64,000 bases of DNA from Gammaproteobacteria bacterium (GTDB taxonomy: Bacteria; Pseudomonadota; Gammaproteobacteria; JAPPPA01). Under the pieces are notes generated by a model. It was not told the DNA's origin, did no database searches, and saw nothing but the letters and a program-made list of their open reading frames with translations. Below are positions 49,409-59,161 of the stretch, in pieces (the first letter of the stretch is position 1; every line of letters starts with the position of its first letter). The stretch spans positions 236,518 to 300,517 of the forward strand of contig JAUHZK010000003.1 in assembly GCA_030425645.1 (NCBI GenBank), given 5' to 3'. The translations under genes and the position numbers were made by a program.

Positions 49409-49849
49409 TCAACCAAATTGAACCGCAAGCTTCGCCGAGCCCAGCATCCACTGCTGCTTAATATTTCTCAACACCAGCCAAGCCAAACCGGGCACTGCCA
49501 TTTGCAGACGGATGGTGTAGCGAATTTCAGTCCCGCCGTCACCGCGCGGGTGAAACTCGATATGACCAAAATGATCAGTAATAGCCGCGCCTTTAATCAC
49601 TTTGTATTCGATTAAACCAGCGGCATCCGCTGTTGGACGCGTTGCCGTAACCTGCTGCTCCTGAATGGTGCTTAGGCCGACTTTGACACTGCGCACGGAA
49701 CCCACATCATTAGGGTTATCGCCATCGGCGTCCTTAATGCGGCGAGTTTCACCGGCCCAGATACTGCCAAATTTTTCGTGATCGAGAAAAAACTCAAACA
49801 CCTCTAGCGGTGCCGCATCGTATTGAGCGGTTAAATAAACTTCAGGCAT
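49409..49849 (-). CDS. SRPBCC-family protein
   Basis: 146 residues with the helix-grip pattern: YLTAQYDAAPLEVFEFFLDH at the start, central strands GLIEYKVIKGAAITDHFGHI and TEIRYTIRLQMAVPGL, and a long C-terminal helix. The SRPBCC/polyketide-cyclase fold binds hydrophobic ligands; this member's ligand is unknown. It starts 2 bp after dsbC on the same strand, so it is the third gene of an xerD-dsbC unit. Confidence 0.85.
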   Translation of the reverse strand: MPEVYLTAQYDAAPLEVFEFFLDHEKFGSIWAGETRRIKDADGDNPNDVGSVRSVKVGLSTIQEQQVTATRPTADAAGLIEYKVIKGAAITDHFGHIEFHPRGDGGTEIRYTIRLQMAVPGLAWLVLRNIKQQWMLGSAKLAVQFG

Positions 49850-49851
49850 GA

Positions 49852-50565
49852 CTATAACTGCCGCAAAATTTGCTCTAGCGCCTCAGGCGGACGAAAACCC
49901 GGAATCACTTGACCGCTATCGGTCATGATAGTGGGCGTCGCACGTACGCCGAGCTCTTTACCCAAGCGATAATGTGCCGCCACCGGATTAGCACAGCTAC
50001 GCTGCTCAACTTGACGGAACGCCTTGGCGTCGGTCATCGACTTTTGGCGATCATCAGCACACCAAACAGCTTCGGCTTTTTTAGCCGACGGCGAGTTCAC
50101 ACCAGCACGCGGGAAGAACAGATAGCGGACTTCAATGCCACGCTCTAAGTAACCCGCCATTTTCTTGTGCATCTCGCGGCAATAGTGGCAGTCGATATCC
50201 GTGAACACATTAATGCGGCTTTTCACCTTGCCGTCTTTGGGGCTGAAAACAATCGCTTGCGCATCGTCTACGCTATTCAACTGCTGTGCCCGCACTTCAT
50301 TCATGCGCGGCTCGGTCAGGTCTTTGCCAGCCACTAGGTCAAAGGCATTGCCTTGAAACAGAAAACGGCCATCAGCGGTTACGTAGTAAAGCTGTCCCGC
50401 CGCAATCACCTCAAACATGCCCGGAATTGGGGCTTCTTGAATTTGAGCCTTTTCAGCACCGATAATTTTACCGACCAGTGCTTTCCTAACTTCTGCCTCT
50501 CCTGCTGTGGCAACCACGCTAACCAACGACACCAACAATGCCGCTACTAGACGCCTACTATTCAT
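49852..50565 (-). CDS. dsbC: Thiol:disulfide interchange protein DsbC
   Basis: Periplasmic disulfide isomerase. From ATG 50565 (TGGA at a good distance) the protein begins with a signal peptide (LVAALLVSLVSVVATAGEA); in-frame ATGs at 50583 and 50571 are alternatives. An N-terminal dimerisation domain precedes the thioredoxin domain with active site DCHYCREMH and the structural Cys pair in AVWCADD and RSCANPV. The cis-proline is in RATPTIM. It follows xerD by about 80 bp, the common xerD-dsbC order. Confidence 0.95.
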   Translation of the reverse strand: MNSRRLVAALLVSLVSVVATAGEAEVRKALVGKIIGAEKAQIQEAPIPGMFEVIAAGQLYYVTADGRFLFQGNAFDLVAGKDLTEPRMNEVRAQQLNSVDDAQAIVFSPKDGKVKSRINVFTDIDCHYCREMHKKMAGYLERGIEVRYLFFPRAGVNSPSAKKAEAVWCADDRQKSMTDAKAFRQVEQRSCANPVAAHYRLGKELGVRATPTIMTDSGQVIPGFRPPEALEQILRQL

Positions 50566-50646
50566 TTTCATTCCAATATCCATATATATAGGTGTTACTC
50601 AGACCAGTGTAACCGCTCGCCGTTCCCGGCAGAAGGCCCAATAAGA

Positions 50647-51612
50647 TTAACCGCGCGGATGATGCTTGCTATGCAAGTCTTGTAGACGTTGCTGCGCCAC
50701 ATGGGTGTAAATTTGCGTGGTCGACAAATCGCTATGACCCAGCAACATTTGTACGGCACGCAGATCGGCGCCGTGATTCAACAAATGCGTGGCAAAGGCA
50801 TGGCGCAAGGTATGCGGGGATAAGGGCTGAAATATCTGCGCTTGCTTACCGTAGCGCTTGATCACATGCCAAAAGCTTTCTCGACGCATCGAATCGCTCC
50901 GCTTGGTCGGAAACAAATAGCGACTCGTACGGCCATTTAAGATTTCATCGCGCGCAGTGGCCAGATAACGCTGCGTCCACATTAGCGCTTCATCACCGAC
51001 CGGCACCAGCCGTTCCTTGTTGCCCTTGCCGACCACGCGTAGCACTTCCTGACCAGCCAATAATTGCGCCGACTGCAAGCTGACCAACTCTGAAACGCGC
51101 AGCCCGGTGGCATAAAGCAGTTCCAGCATTGCCCGATCGCGAAGCCCTTCGGCCGATTGTACATCCGGTGCTTCCAGCAGCGCCCCTACCTGTTTTTCGC
51201 TCAAACTGGCTGGCAGGCTACGGGTTGGCTGCGGCATATCGATCATGGAACTGGGGTCATCAGCCCGCAAGCCTCGCTGTAACTGCCAGCGGTAAAAGCG
51301 TCGCAAACTAGATAGCACGCGCGCACTACTACGGCTACTACGGCCAGCAGCAAACAAATAATTCATGTAGTCGCTGATATCAAAACCGCCAGCACTATTG
51401 ATGGCGCGGTCCATATCGGCAGCCAGCTCACTATCGGCTCGCCAACGCGCAAAGCCCACCAAATCCTGCCGATAAGCCAGCTGCGTGTTCTTACTTAAGC
51501 CATCTTCTAACCATAAGGCGTCGATAAACTGCTGTACCGACGCCGGTGGCACGAGTGCAGAACGACGCTTAGGCGCTTGATGTATAGGCTTAGGGGTTTC
51601 TATCGCTGGCAT
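50647..51612 (-). CDS. xerD: Tyrosine recombinase XerD
   Basis: Chromosome-dimer resolvase acting at dif with XerC. The conserved body begins at FIDALWLEDGLSKNTQLAYR; the start at 51612 (MPAIETPKP) gives 321 residues, compared with 298 in E. coli, while the frame stays open to 51717. Catalytic residues are in ATGLRVSELV (Arg), SPHTLRHAFATHLLNHG (His, Arg), LGHSDLSTTQIYTHV (His, Tyr). The close match of the C-terminus to E. coli XerD (LHSKHHPRG) argues against XerC. Confidence 0.95.
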   Translation of the reverse strand: MPAIETPKPIHQAPKRRSALVPPASVQQFIDALWLEDGLSKNTQLAYRQDLVGFARWRADSELAADMDRAINSAGGFDISDYMNYLFAAGRSSRSSARVLSSLRRFYRWQLQRGLRADDPSSMIDMPQPTRSLPASLSEKQVGALLEAPDVQSAEGLRDRAMLELLYATGLRVSELVSLQSAQLLAGQEVLRVVGKGNKERLVPVGDEALMWTQRYLATARDEILNGRTSRYLFPTKRSDSMRRESFWHVIKRYGKQAQIFQPLSPHTLRHAFATHLLNHGADLRAVQMLLGHSDLSTTQIYTHVAQQRLQDLHSKHHPRG

Positions 51613-51727
51613 GCCTGCAACATAATAGGCGCCATGCCAATAGGCAACCCGTAAGTGACAGTTAGGCCGCCCCATTTTTACGCTAGCCAAAAAAATTCTT
51701 GCTGCGCTGTATAGCATCTACGCCGCC

Positions 51728-52414
51728 GTGATTTTTATCACGCTGAGCTTGGCTATCTTCGTGCCCGCTGCTGTGGTTTTGCCAAAGCTCAGTTGGCGAC
51801 GCCAAGCCGGCCGGCTAACCATGTGGCTATTTACTATTTTGTGCGGCATTCGGCTAAGGGTTTCGGGCTTAGACAAACTACCTAAAACCGGCTGCGTGGT
51901 GGTCGCTAACCATTGCAGCTATCTGGACGGCCCATTGTTAGCGGCGGTTTTGCCGCCACGCTTCAGCATGGTCATCAAACGCGAAGCCGGCGACATTCCA
52001 CTGGCCGGCTTTTTCCTTAACCGTCTGCAACATATCTTGGTGGAACGAAAGCAAGCACGACGGGCGGCGCAAGATGCGCAGCAAATCATTGATCACTTAG
52101 AAGCCGGCGAGGCCGTTGGCATCTTCGCCGAAGGCACCTTTCATGCCGAAGCAGGCGTACACCGATTCAAACCCAGCGCCTTTATTGGCGCCTGTCGCCA
52201 CCAAGTGGCGGTGGTACCCATTGCCATCAGCGGCACTCGCCATATCTGGCCTGACAAACGCCGCAGCCTACGTCCCGGACAGGTCGCTATCGAAGTGATG
52301 ACGGCTTTAGATACAAGCCAATACTCCGCTGATAGCGAACGCCAACAGGCCCGTGCCGTTGCCGAAGCCGCTCGTGAAGTCATTGCCGCCCACATTGGAG
52401 AACCCTTGGTTTGA
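51728..52414 (+). CDS. 1-acyl-glycerol-3-phosphate acyltransferase-like (LPLAT) protein
   Basis: 228 residues from GTG 51728. The catalytic box is NHCSYLDG (HX4D) and the acyl-acceptor box FAEGTFH, a variant of the usual PEGTR. It should acylate a lysophospholipid at the inner membrane. The frame stays open upstream to a stop at 51656 and encodes a plausible hydrophobic lead (KILAALYSIYAAV), yet has no ATG, GTG or TTG there. It heads a five-gene operon with thiD, thiE, hemL and a DedA protein. Confidence 0.88.
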   Translation: MIFITLSLAIFVPAAVVLPKLSWRRQAGRLTMWLFTILCGIRLRVSGLDKLPKTGCVVVANHCSYLDGPLLAAVLPPRFSMVIKREAGDIPLAGFFLNRLQHILVERKQARRAAQDAQQIIDHLEAGEAVGIFAEGTFHAEAGVHRFKPSAFIGACRHQVAVVPIAISGTRHIWPDKRRSLRPGQVAIEVMTALDTSQYSADSERQQARAVAEAAREVIAAHIGEPLV

Positions 52415-53172
52415 TGTCACCGCAGCAAAAACCCATTGTGCTTGCCGTCGGCGGCTTAGATCCCGCCAATTGCGCTGGCATTGGCGCAGACAGCCAGGTG
52501 CTGGCAGCACTGGGGGCGCATAGCTATGCGCTGCCCAGCAGCCTAACGGTGCAAAACCCCAAGCAAGCGCTACAAAGCAAAGCCGTCAGCCCCGGCTTAT
52601 TTTCTGCTCAGCTGCGCGCGCTTTTTATGGACCCAGCGACGGCTCCGCAGGGCATCAAGGTCGGGCTAGTACAGGACCCTAGGCATTGGCGGTTACTCAA
52701 GCGCCACACCCCAAAAACAACGCCTTTGGTGATCGACCCCGTACTCAATGCTAGCAGCGGTCTGGCCTTAGCCAAACACAATCGTCACTGGCTCAACGGT
52801 TTTCGCAAACTCGCCCTACAAGCCCAGCTGATCACCCCAAACCAAGACGAATATCAGCAGCTACAGGCATTTATTCCTGCCAGCACTCCGGTACTCGTGA
52901 CCGGGGCACGTGAAGGCGAGACTATTTGCAACGAGCTTTGGCAGCACGGTAAACGCCAACAACGTTTTCAATGCCAAGCGCAGGAAGCCGAATTCCGCGG
53001 CACTGGTTGCCGGCTATCTAGCGCGATAACCTATCACTTGGCCTGCGGCGCATCCTTAGCGCAGGCGATTGAGCAGGCCATGTTGTTTGTTGAACGCAGC
53101 ATTCAATCGAGTTACGCCTTAGGTGCGCAGAACATACCCGATAGCCACGCAGCCAAGGGTGACCGACACTAA
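52414..53172 (+). CDS. thiD: Hydroxymethylpyrimidine/phosphomethylpyrimidine kinase
   Basis: 252-residue ribokinase-fold enzyme of thiamine synthesis. The catalytic region GTGCRLSSAITYHLACG matches ThiD (GTGCTLSSA). The N-terminal substrate motif is unusual (GGLDPANCAGIGAD for the common AGSDSGGGAGIQAD), so substrate handling may differ. ATG 52414 overlaps the upstream stop (TGATG) and its own stop overlaps the thiE start (TAATG): both neighbours are translationally coupled. Confidence 0.88.
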   Translation: MSPQQKPIVLAVGGLDPANCAGIGADSQVLAALGAHSYALPSSLTVQNPKQALQSKAVSPGLFSAQLRALFMDPATAPQGIKVGLVQDPRHWRLLKRHTPKTTPLVIDPVLNASSGLALAKHNRHWLNGFRKLALQAQLITPNQDEYQQLQAFIPASTPVLVTGAREGETICNELWQHGKRQQRFQCQAQEAEFRGTGCRLSSAITYHLACGASLAQAIEQAMLFVERSIQSSYALGAQNIPDSHAAKGDRH

Positions 53173-53777
53173 TGCGCGGACTCTATGCCATTGTCGATGG
53201 CGACTATCTAACCCCAGCAGAAATGCCCAAACGCCTGCAGCAAGTATTAGATGCGGGCTGCCGCATTATTCAATATCGCGACAAACAGGCCGGTGCCAGC
53301 AGGCGCTATCAGTGCGCAGTGGAATTGCAAGCTTTGTGTCAGCGCGCCGGTGCCAGCTTTATCGTGAATGATGATTTAGAGCTAGCGCAAACCCTCAACT
53401 GCGGTGTGCACCTCGGCAGCGACGACAGCGACATTGCCGCCGCCCGCCAATTACTTGGCAATGAGGCGATTATTGGTGCGTCCTGTTACAACCAATTGCC
53501 ACTAGCGAAAAGCGCGGTCAAAAACGGTGCCAGCTATATCGCCTTTGGTGCTTTCTTTAATTCATCAACCAAACCGGATGCAGTAGTCGCCAGCCTAGCT
53601 TTATTGCAACAAGCTCAAAGCCTAACTTGCCCAATAGTCGCCATTGGCGGCATAACCCCGGATAATAGCGCGGCATTGGTTGCCGCCGGCGCCGACATGC
53701 TCGCAGTAATTTCAGACCTCTGGTTAGCCGAGGATCTATCGCAGCAAGTTCAACGCTATCAACAACTGTTTATCTAG
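53172..53777 (+). CDS. thiE: Thiamine-phosphate synthase
   Basis: 201-residue TIM-barrel enzyme that joins the pyrimidine and thiazole halves of thiamine. Motifs IIQYRDK, FIVNDDLELA, GVHLGSDD, GASCYN and IGGITPDNSAALVAAGADM are all typical. Directly coupled to thiD. Here thiE and thiD are followed by hemL at 21 bp, a frequent gammaproteobacterial order. Confidence 0.95.
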   Translation: MRGLYAIVDGDYLTPAEMPKRLQQVLDAGCRIIQYRDKQAGASRRYQCAVELQALCQRAGASFIVNDDLELAQTLNCGVHLGSDDSDIAAARQLLGNEAIIGASCYNQLPLAKSAVKNGASYIAFGAFFNSSTKPDAVVASLALLQQAQSLTCPIVAIGGITPDNSAALVAAGADMLAVISDLWLAEDLSQQVQRYQQLFI

Positions 53778-53798
53778 TTATTTTTTGACCCAAGCTCT

Positions 53799-55091
53799 AT
53801 GTCCACACAACGCTCTCAATCTAGCCAACTTTTTCAGCAAGCCTCAAAACGCATTCCCGGCGGCGTGAACTCCCCGGTACGAGCCTTTAATGGTGTTGGC
53901 GGCGACCCAGTATTCTTTGAGCGCGCCGAAGGTGCCTATGTTTACGACGCTGATAACAATCGCTACATCGACTATGTGGGTTCATGGGGCCCAATGATTC
54001 TCGGCCATAGCCACCCAGAGGTGATTACCGCGATTCAGCAAACCGCGGAACGCGGCACCAGCTTTGGCGCACCCACCGCCATTGAAATTGAGATGGCCGA
54101 AAAAGTTTGCCAAGTCATGCCTAACATTGAGCAAATACGTTTTGTCTCAAGTGGCACCGAAGCCACCATGAGCGCATTGCGCCTTGCCCGTGGCGCCACT
54201 GGTCGAGACAAAATTGTGAAGTTCCACGGCTGCTATCACGGCCACGGCGATTCGCTGCTGGTTAACGCCGGTTCTGGTGCGCTGACCATGGGCGTGCCGT
54301 CGTCGCCGGGCGTACCGACTGCCTTGGCCGAACTCACTATTACGCTGCCATTTAATGACCCGGAAGCGGCCGCCGCTTGCTGGGCCGAGCACGGCGACGA
54401 TATCGCCGCCGTTATCGTTGAACCGGTAGCAGGCAATATGAACTGCATCCCTCCGCAAGCAGGCTTCTTGGAAGCCTTGCGTAGCCTTTGTGATCAACAC
54501 GGCAGCCTGCTGATTTTTGACGAAGTGATGACCGGCTTTCGCGTGGCGCTGGGCGGCGCGCAGAGTGTTTATAACGTCGTACCCGACCTAACCACGCTCG
54601 GCAAGATTGTTGGCGGCGGTTTACCGGTTGGCGCCTTTGGCGGTAAACGTGAAATCATGCAACAAATCGCGCCTACAGGTCCCGTCTATCAAGCTGGCAC
54701 TTTGTCTGGCAACCCGCTAGCAATGGCAGCCGGTTTAAAAACTTTAGAGCTAATCTCAGCACCTAATTTTTATAACGACCTCAGCGCCAAAACCACGCTA
54801 TTGCTAAACGGCCTACAAGCCGCCGCCGATGAAGCCGGTATCGCCTTTACTACTAGCCAGGTCGGCGCCATGTTTGGACTATTTTTCACCGAACAAACGG
54901 AAGTGAAGAGCTTCGCTGAAAGCACCGCCTGTGACCTCGATCGCTTTAAACAGTTTTTCCATGCCATGTTAGACCAAGGCGTTTATTTAGCGCCTTCTGC
55001 ATACGAGGCAGGCTTTGTATCAGCCACACATACCGAGGCCGACTTAAACGCCACCATTCAGGCCGCTGCTACCGCCTTCAAACAGTTATAA
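53799..55091 (+). CDS. hemL: Glutamate-1-semialdehyde 2,1-aminomutase
   Basis: 430-residue PLP enzyme making 5-aminolevulinate for haem. It shows [11 protein letters not shown] at the start, the PLP-binding Lys269 in [31 protein letters not shown] and [14 protein letters not shown]. Length is that of HemL (about 426). It lies between thiE and a DedA gene whose start is 9 bp downstream. Confidence 0.96.
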   Translation: MSTQRSQSSQLFQQASKRIPGGVNSPVRAFNGVGGDPVFFERAEGAYVYDADNNRYIDYVGSWGPMILGHSHPEVITAIQQTAERGTSFGAPTAIEIEMAEKVCQVMPNIEQIRFVSSGTEATMSALRLARGATGRDKIVKFHGCYHGHGDSLLVNAGSGALTMGVPSSPGVPTALAELTITLPFNDPEAAAACWAEHGDDIAAVIVEPVAGNMNCIPPQAGFLEALRSLCDQHGSLLIFDEVMTGFRVALGGAQSVYNVVPDLTTLGKIVGGGLPVGAFGGKREIMQQIAPTGPVYQAGTLSGNPLAMAAGLKTLELISAPNFYNDLSAKTTLLLNGLQAAADEAGIAFTTSQVGAMFGLFFTEQTEVKSFAESTACDLDRFKQFFHAMLDQGVYLAPSAYEAGFVSATHTEADLNATIQAAATAFKQL

Positions 55092-55100
55092 GATAGCGCA

Positions 55101-56324
55101 ATGACACTGCCAGCATGGTTACAAGCTTTAATTGACTGGGTTGCCCTGCACCCAGAGTCTGCTGGCGTTGCCATTTTTATTATCTCCGCCGTTGAAAGCT
55201 TGGCTTTAATTGGCATTCTGATACCTGGGGTACTGATTCTTTTTGCCTTTGGCACCTTGGTTGGCGCCGGCGTACTGCCGGTAGTACCGGTATTGCTATG
55301 GGCCTTCGCTGGCGCTGTTTTAGGCGACCAAATTTCCTTCTGGCTCGGCTGGAATTTAAAAGAAAGACTCTGGGGCATCTGGCCGTTATCCCGTTATCCG
55401 CAGTTTGTGGGAAAAAGCGAACGCTTCTTTAACAAATACGGCGCTGCCAGTGTTTTTATCGGCCGTTTTATTGGACCGATCCGCCCCGTTATCCCGGCAA
55501 TGGCGGGCATGTCTAATATGCCGCCGCTGAAATTTACCTTGGTCAATCTTAGCTCTGCGGCACTCTGGTCACCGGCCTATTTACTGCCTGGTGCAGTACT
55601 CGGCGCATCCATGCAAGTCGCCGGTGCAGTGGCCGCCAAAATGGCACTGCTAATGATTCTGATTGGTGGCCTCTCCTACCTCTGGGTCTGGGCTAGTGGT
55701 CGCTTCTTAATTCGTGTACCCACCGCCGTGCAGGGTACTAGCATCACCTTATTTACCACCGCATTAATCGGCGTGGTGCTTTGGATGGTTTTGCGTAGCA
55801 GTAGCGCCCAACTGGCCTGTGACGGTTATGAGACGCAGAGCCAAACAGCTGACGGATTTTTAAGCGCCTCGATATCTCGCCAAGGCGGCATTGTTGCCAG
55901 CGACGATATGCCATTGCGCTATATCGGCCCCTTGGAGGACCTACTCGAACAAGCGGGAGAGGCCGGACTGGATATTTTAGAACCGGCCAAACCAGCCGAC
56001 TATCTGCGCTGGTTATTACCTGAGCCGTCACTGGCCGAGCTCACACCAAGGGTTCGCCTACATTGTTATCACCGACCTGCGGTGATTGTGCGCTGGAGTG
56101 ACGACAACGCTCCGCAGCAAGGCTGGCAATTGCGGTTGTGGCCGCAAAACGGCAATCCACAATATTGGCTGGGACAGTTAGAGACACTCTCAGTAGGCAA
56201 CTATTGGGGACTCATCTCTTGGCCCGCCACAACCGCGGTTTCACCGGCGACAGTTGATTGGCCCAGCGGCTTTGCGCCCGAGCCTATCGAAGAAAACTGG
56301 CAATGGATTTCTGCGGCGCCCTGA
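55101..56324 (+). CDS. DedA-family membrane protein with extra C-terminal domain (LssY-like)
   Basis: 407 residues. The N-terminal 200 residues are a DedA (SNARE-associated) membrane domain with SAVESLALIGILIPG, GDQISFWLGW and the helix motif VFIGRFIGPIRPVIP. These proteins are thought to flip undecaprenyl phosphate or phospholipids. A further helix (TSITLFTTALIGVVLWMVLR) leads to a periplasmic C-terminal domain of about 165 residues that resembles the LssY C-terminal region. Its job is unknown. Last gene of the operon; its 3' end is 4 bp from the convergent ubiX. Confidence 0.88.
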   Translation: MTLPAWLQALIDWVALHPESAGVAIFIISAVESLALIGILIPGVLILFAFGTLVGAGVLPVVPVLLWAFAGAVLGDQISFWLGWNLKERLWGIWPLSRYPQFVGKSERFFNKYGAASVFIGRFIGPIRPVIPAMAGMSNMPPLKFTLVNLSSAALWSPAYLLPGAVLGASMQVAGAVAAKMALLMILIGGLSYLWVWASGRFLIRVPTAVQGTSITLFTTALIGVVLWMVLRSSSAQLACDGYETQSQTADGFLSASISRQGGIVASDDMPLRYIGPLEDLLEQAGEAGLDILEPAKPADYLRWLLPEPSLAELTPRVRLHCYHRPAVIVRWSDDNAPQQGWQLRLWPQNGNPQYWLGQLETLSVGNYWGLISWPATTAVSPATVDWPSGFAPEPIEENWQWISAAP

Positions 56325-56328
56325 TCGG

Positions 56329-56949
56329 CTAGTCGCCAGATTGCCCCCAGCGCGGGCTGAGGCGATTGGCAATGCCTAAGTGGTCCATAATTCGGGCGAC
56401 CATAAAATCGATCAACTCGTCGACTGATTGCGGTTTGTTATAAAAACCGGGGGTCGCCGGCATAATGGTGGCGCCCGCATTCGACAAGCGCAGCAAGTTT
56501 TCTAGATGGATTGTTGATAACGGCGTTTCTCGCAACACGATTAGCAACTGACGTCGCTCTTTAAGCATCACATCAGCAGCACGCTCAATTAATGAGCGGC
56601 TTAAACCCTGCGCTACGGCAGCCGCAGTGGCGGCGGTGCAGGGACAAACCACCATGGCATCGGCCGCATTAGAGCCGCTGGCAATCGGTGCCGTCCACTG
56701 TTCGCTACTAAACACGCTGAGCTGGCCTTCTTTAGCGCCGTAGCGCTCAGTAAACCAGCGCTGCATGTCTGCCGTACGGGATGGAATATCTAAATCTAGC
56801 TCCAAACCAAACACGACCTGCGCCGGTTTAGAGACCATCAAATATACGCGGCAATCAGCGGCCAGCAGCTGCTCAAGCAAACGCAGTCCGTATTGAGCGC
56901 CCGATGCGCCGGTGATGGCTAAAGCAATAGTAGGAGTGGTGGCTGTCAT
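56329..56949 (-). CDS. ubiX: Flavin prenyltransferase UbiX
   Basis: 206-residue enzyme that prenylates FMN to the cofactor used by the decarboxylase UbiD. It has ALAITGASGAQYGLRLLEQL, VVCPCTAATAAAVAQGLSRS, a segment with KERRQLLIVLRETPLSTIHL and the C-terminal ATPGFYNKPQSVDELIDFMV. Its ATG overlaps the stop of the VWA gene by one base, so it is likely co-transcribed with the MoxR-VWA pair. Confidence 0.95.
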   Translation of the reverse strand: MTATTPTIALAITGASGAQYGLRLLEQLLAADCRVYLMVSKPAQVVFGLELDLDIPSRTADMQRWFTERYGAKEGQLSVFSSEQWTAPIASGSNAADAMVVCPCTAATAAAVAQGLSRSLIERAADVMLKERRQLLIVLRETPLSTIHLENLLRLSNAGATIMPATPGFYNKPQSVDELIDFMVARIMDHLGIANRLSPRWGQSGD

Positions 56950-58133
56950 TAAACTTTTTTACGTAGGGCTTTAATGGCCTTATCGATGCCCGCCACGGTT
57001 AGTGGAAACATGCGGTCATCGACGTTTTCTTTTGCCATTTGGCAGCTAGGAATGGTGTCCCAATACTGCTCGGGCTGCGGGTTCAACCACACTAAATTTT
57101 TGTAGGTTTCCTTCATTCGCTCCATCCACACCGAGCCAGGCTCTTTATTCCAGTGCTCGACCGAACCACCTGGGTAGGCAATCTCATATGGGCTCATAGT
57201 GGCATCGCCAACAAAGATAACTTTGTAGTCCGGACCATACTTATGCATCAAATCTAGGGTCGACAAGCGGTCGCTATAGCGACGGCTATTGTCCTTCCAT
57301 ACAAACTCGTAGATGTAATTATGGAAATAGAAAAATTCGAGGTGCTTAAATTCAGCATGCGCGGCTGAGAACAGCTCTTCACAAGTACGGATATGGTCAT
57401 CCATCGAACCGCCAATATCGAACAACATCAGCACCTTCACAGCGTTATGACGCTCAGGCACCATTTTGATGTCCAAGTAACCCGCATTACGCGCCGTACT
57501 ACGAATGGTGTCGTCTAAATCGAGTTCCTCAGCTGCGCCCTCGCGGGCAAATTTGCGTAACTTGCGTAGCGCGACTTTGATATTCCGCGTACCCAGCTCA
57601 ACATCTTTATCGAGGTTTTCAAACTGGCGCTTGTCCCACACCTTGACCGCTTTGCGATTACGCGAGCGATCCTGACCAATACGAATACCTTCTGGGTTGT
57701 AACCGTAGGCACCAAAGGGCGAAGTGCCCGCTGTGCCGATCCACTTGTTACCGCCCTGATGACGCTCATTTTGTTCTTTCATGCGCTCACGGAAGGTTTC
57801 CATAAGCTTATCCAAGCCGCCTAATGCCTCAATTTTGGCCTTATCTTCTTCGGTCAGGAATTTCTCGGCTTGTTTTGCCAGCCACTCCTCGGGGATATCT
57901 TTAAAGGTTTCTTCGGTTACCGCCTCAACCCCTTCCATATAGCTGCCGAAGGCGCGATCAAAGCGGTCATACAAGGTTTCATCTTTCACCAAGCAGGTTC
58001 GACTGAGCTGATAGAACTCGTCTACCGTCCAGCCGACCACGCCCGCTTTCATGGCCTGCTGTAGGGCCAGAAACTCAGTAATAGAAACCGGCAGACCGCT
58101 TTCTTTTAAGTGAAAGAAAAAGCCAATTAGCAT
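56949..58133 (-). CDS. VWA-domain protein of the CoxE/MoxR-associated type
   Basis: 394 residues. The N-terminal half (FHLKESGLPVSITEFLALQQ) is typical of the partner proteins of MoxR ATPases; the C-terminal half is a von Willebrand A-like domain whose metal site reads DIGGSMDDH (DxGxS in place of DxSxS). It starts 2 bp after the MoxR gene. Together they probably act as a chaperone that loads cofactors or assembles a complex; no client oxidase is nearby. Confidence 0.9.
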   Translation of the reverse strand: MLIGFFFHLKESGLPVSITEFLALQQAMKAGVVGWTVDEFYQLSRTCLVKDETLYDRFDRAFGSYMEGVEAVTEETFKDIPEEWLAKQAEKFLTEEDKAKIEALGGLDKLMETFRERMKEQNERHQGGNKWIGTAGTSPFGAYGYNPEGIRIGQDRSRNRKAVKVWDKRQFENLDKDVELGTRNIKVALRKLRKFAREGAAEELDLDDTIRSTARNAGYLDIKMVPERHNAVKVLMLFDIGGSMDDHIRTCEELFSAAHAEFKHLEFFYFHNYIYEFVWKDNSRRYSDRLSTLDLMHKYGPDYKVIFVGDATMSPYEIAYPGGSVEHWNKEPGSVWMERMKETYKNLVWLNPQPEQYWDTIPSCQMAKENVDDRMFPLTVAGIDKAIKALRKKV

Positions 58134-58135
58134 GC

Positions 58136-58996
58136 TTAGCTAAGCTCGCGACGGGCCATAAAGGCTAGTTTTTCAAGCAGCTGTACGTCTTGCTCATTCT
58201 TCAGCAAAGCACCGTATAGCGGCGGGATTGCGCTGGCTTTGTCACGATTTTTCAGTGCGTCGCCATCCATATCTTCAGCCACTAACAAGCGAATCCAATC
58301 TAATAGCTCAGAGGTAGATGGTTTTTTCTTCAAACCAGTCACTTCACGCACCTCAAAAAACACTTCCAGCGCTTCTTTCAGCAGCTCTTGTTTTAGGTCT
58401 GGGTAGTGCACATTAACGATGTCAGTCATCGTTTCTTTGCTCGGGAAGCTGATGTAATGGAAAAAGCAGCGACGTAAAAATGCGTCCGGCAGTTCTTTCT
58501 CATTATTAGACGTAATGATTACGATCGGGCGCTGTACCGCTTTAACGGTTTCCTGAGTCTCGTAGACATAGAACTCCATCTTGTCGAGCTCATGCAGCAA
58601 GTCGTTTGGAAACTCGATATCTGCCTTGTCAATCTCATCAATTAGCAATACTGGCGCTTGTCCGTCGGCCTCAAAAGCCTCCCACAACTTGCCCTTAACA
58701 ATATAGTTAGCCACGTCATGGACACGGTCATCACCCAACTGTGAATCGCGCAAACGGGAAACAGCGTCGTATTCGTATAGGCCCTGCTGCGCTTTAGTAG
58801 TCGATTTAATGTTCCAACTAATAATTCGGCGGCCTAATGACGATGCCACTTGCTCCGCCAGCATGGTTTTACCCGTACCAGGCTCACCCTTAATCAACAG
58901 TGGTTTTTGCAAGGTAATCGCCGCGTTCACGGCCATTTTTAACTCATCCGTTGCAACGTATTGTTCTGTACTTTCAAAGCGCATAGCCCGTGTCAC
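58136..58996 (-). CDS. MoxR-family AAA ATPase
   Basis: 286 residues. Walker A is GEPGTGKTML (K43), Walker B VLLIDEIDKAD and the sensor PIVIITSNNEKELPDAFLRR, followed by the MoxR lid with IPPLYGALLKNEQDV. It forms an operon with the VWA gene 2 bp downstream. Such pairs remodel or activate partner proteins. Upstream is a 412-bp gap to fba. Confidence 0.92.
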   Translation of the reverse strand: MTRAMRFESTEQYVATDELKMAVNAAITLQKPLLIKGEPGTGKTMLAEQVASSLGRRIISWNIKSTTKAQQGLYEYDAVSRLRDSQLGDDRVHDVANYIVKGKLWEAFEADGQAPVLLIDEIDKADIEFPNDLLHELDKMEFYVYETQETVKAVQRPIVIITSNNEKELPDAFLRRCFFHYISFPSKETMTDIVNVHYPDLKQELLKEALEVFFEVREVTGLKKKPSTSELLDWIRLLVAEDMDGDALKNRDKASAIPPLYGALLKNEQDVQLLEKLAFMARRELS

Positions 58997-59161
58997 CTTC
59001 TAAATTTAAGCTACAGGTATCTGTTTAGTATGGATGCATTCTAAGTCATGCGCCTCAGCACAGGCTTGGCTGCAGAGACAAAGCTGCGCTCGGCAATTTA
59101 ACCAGCACAGGCACAGAACCAATCTCCCAATAAATTAAATTATCGTTTTAGCTTTGTCCTA

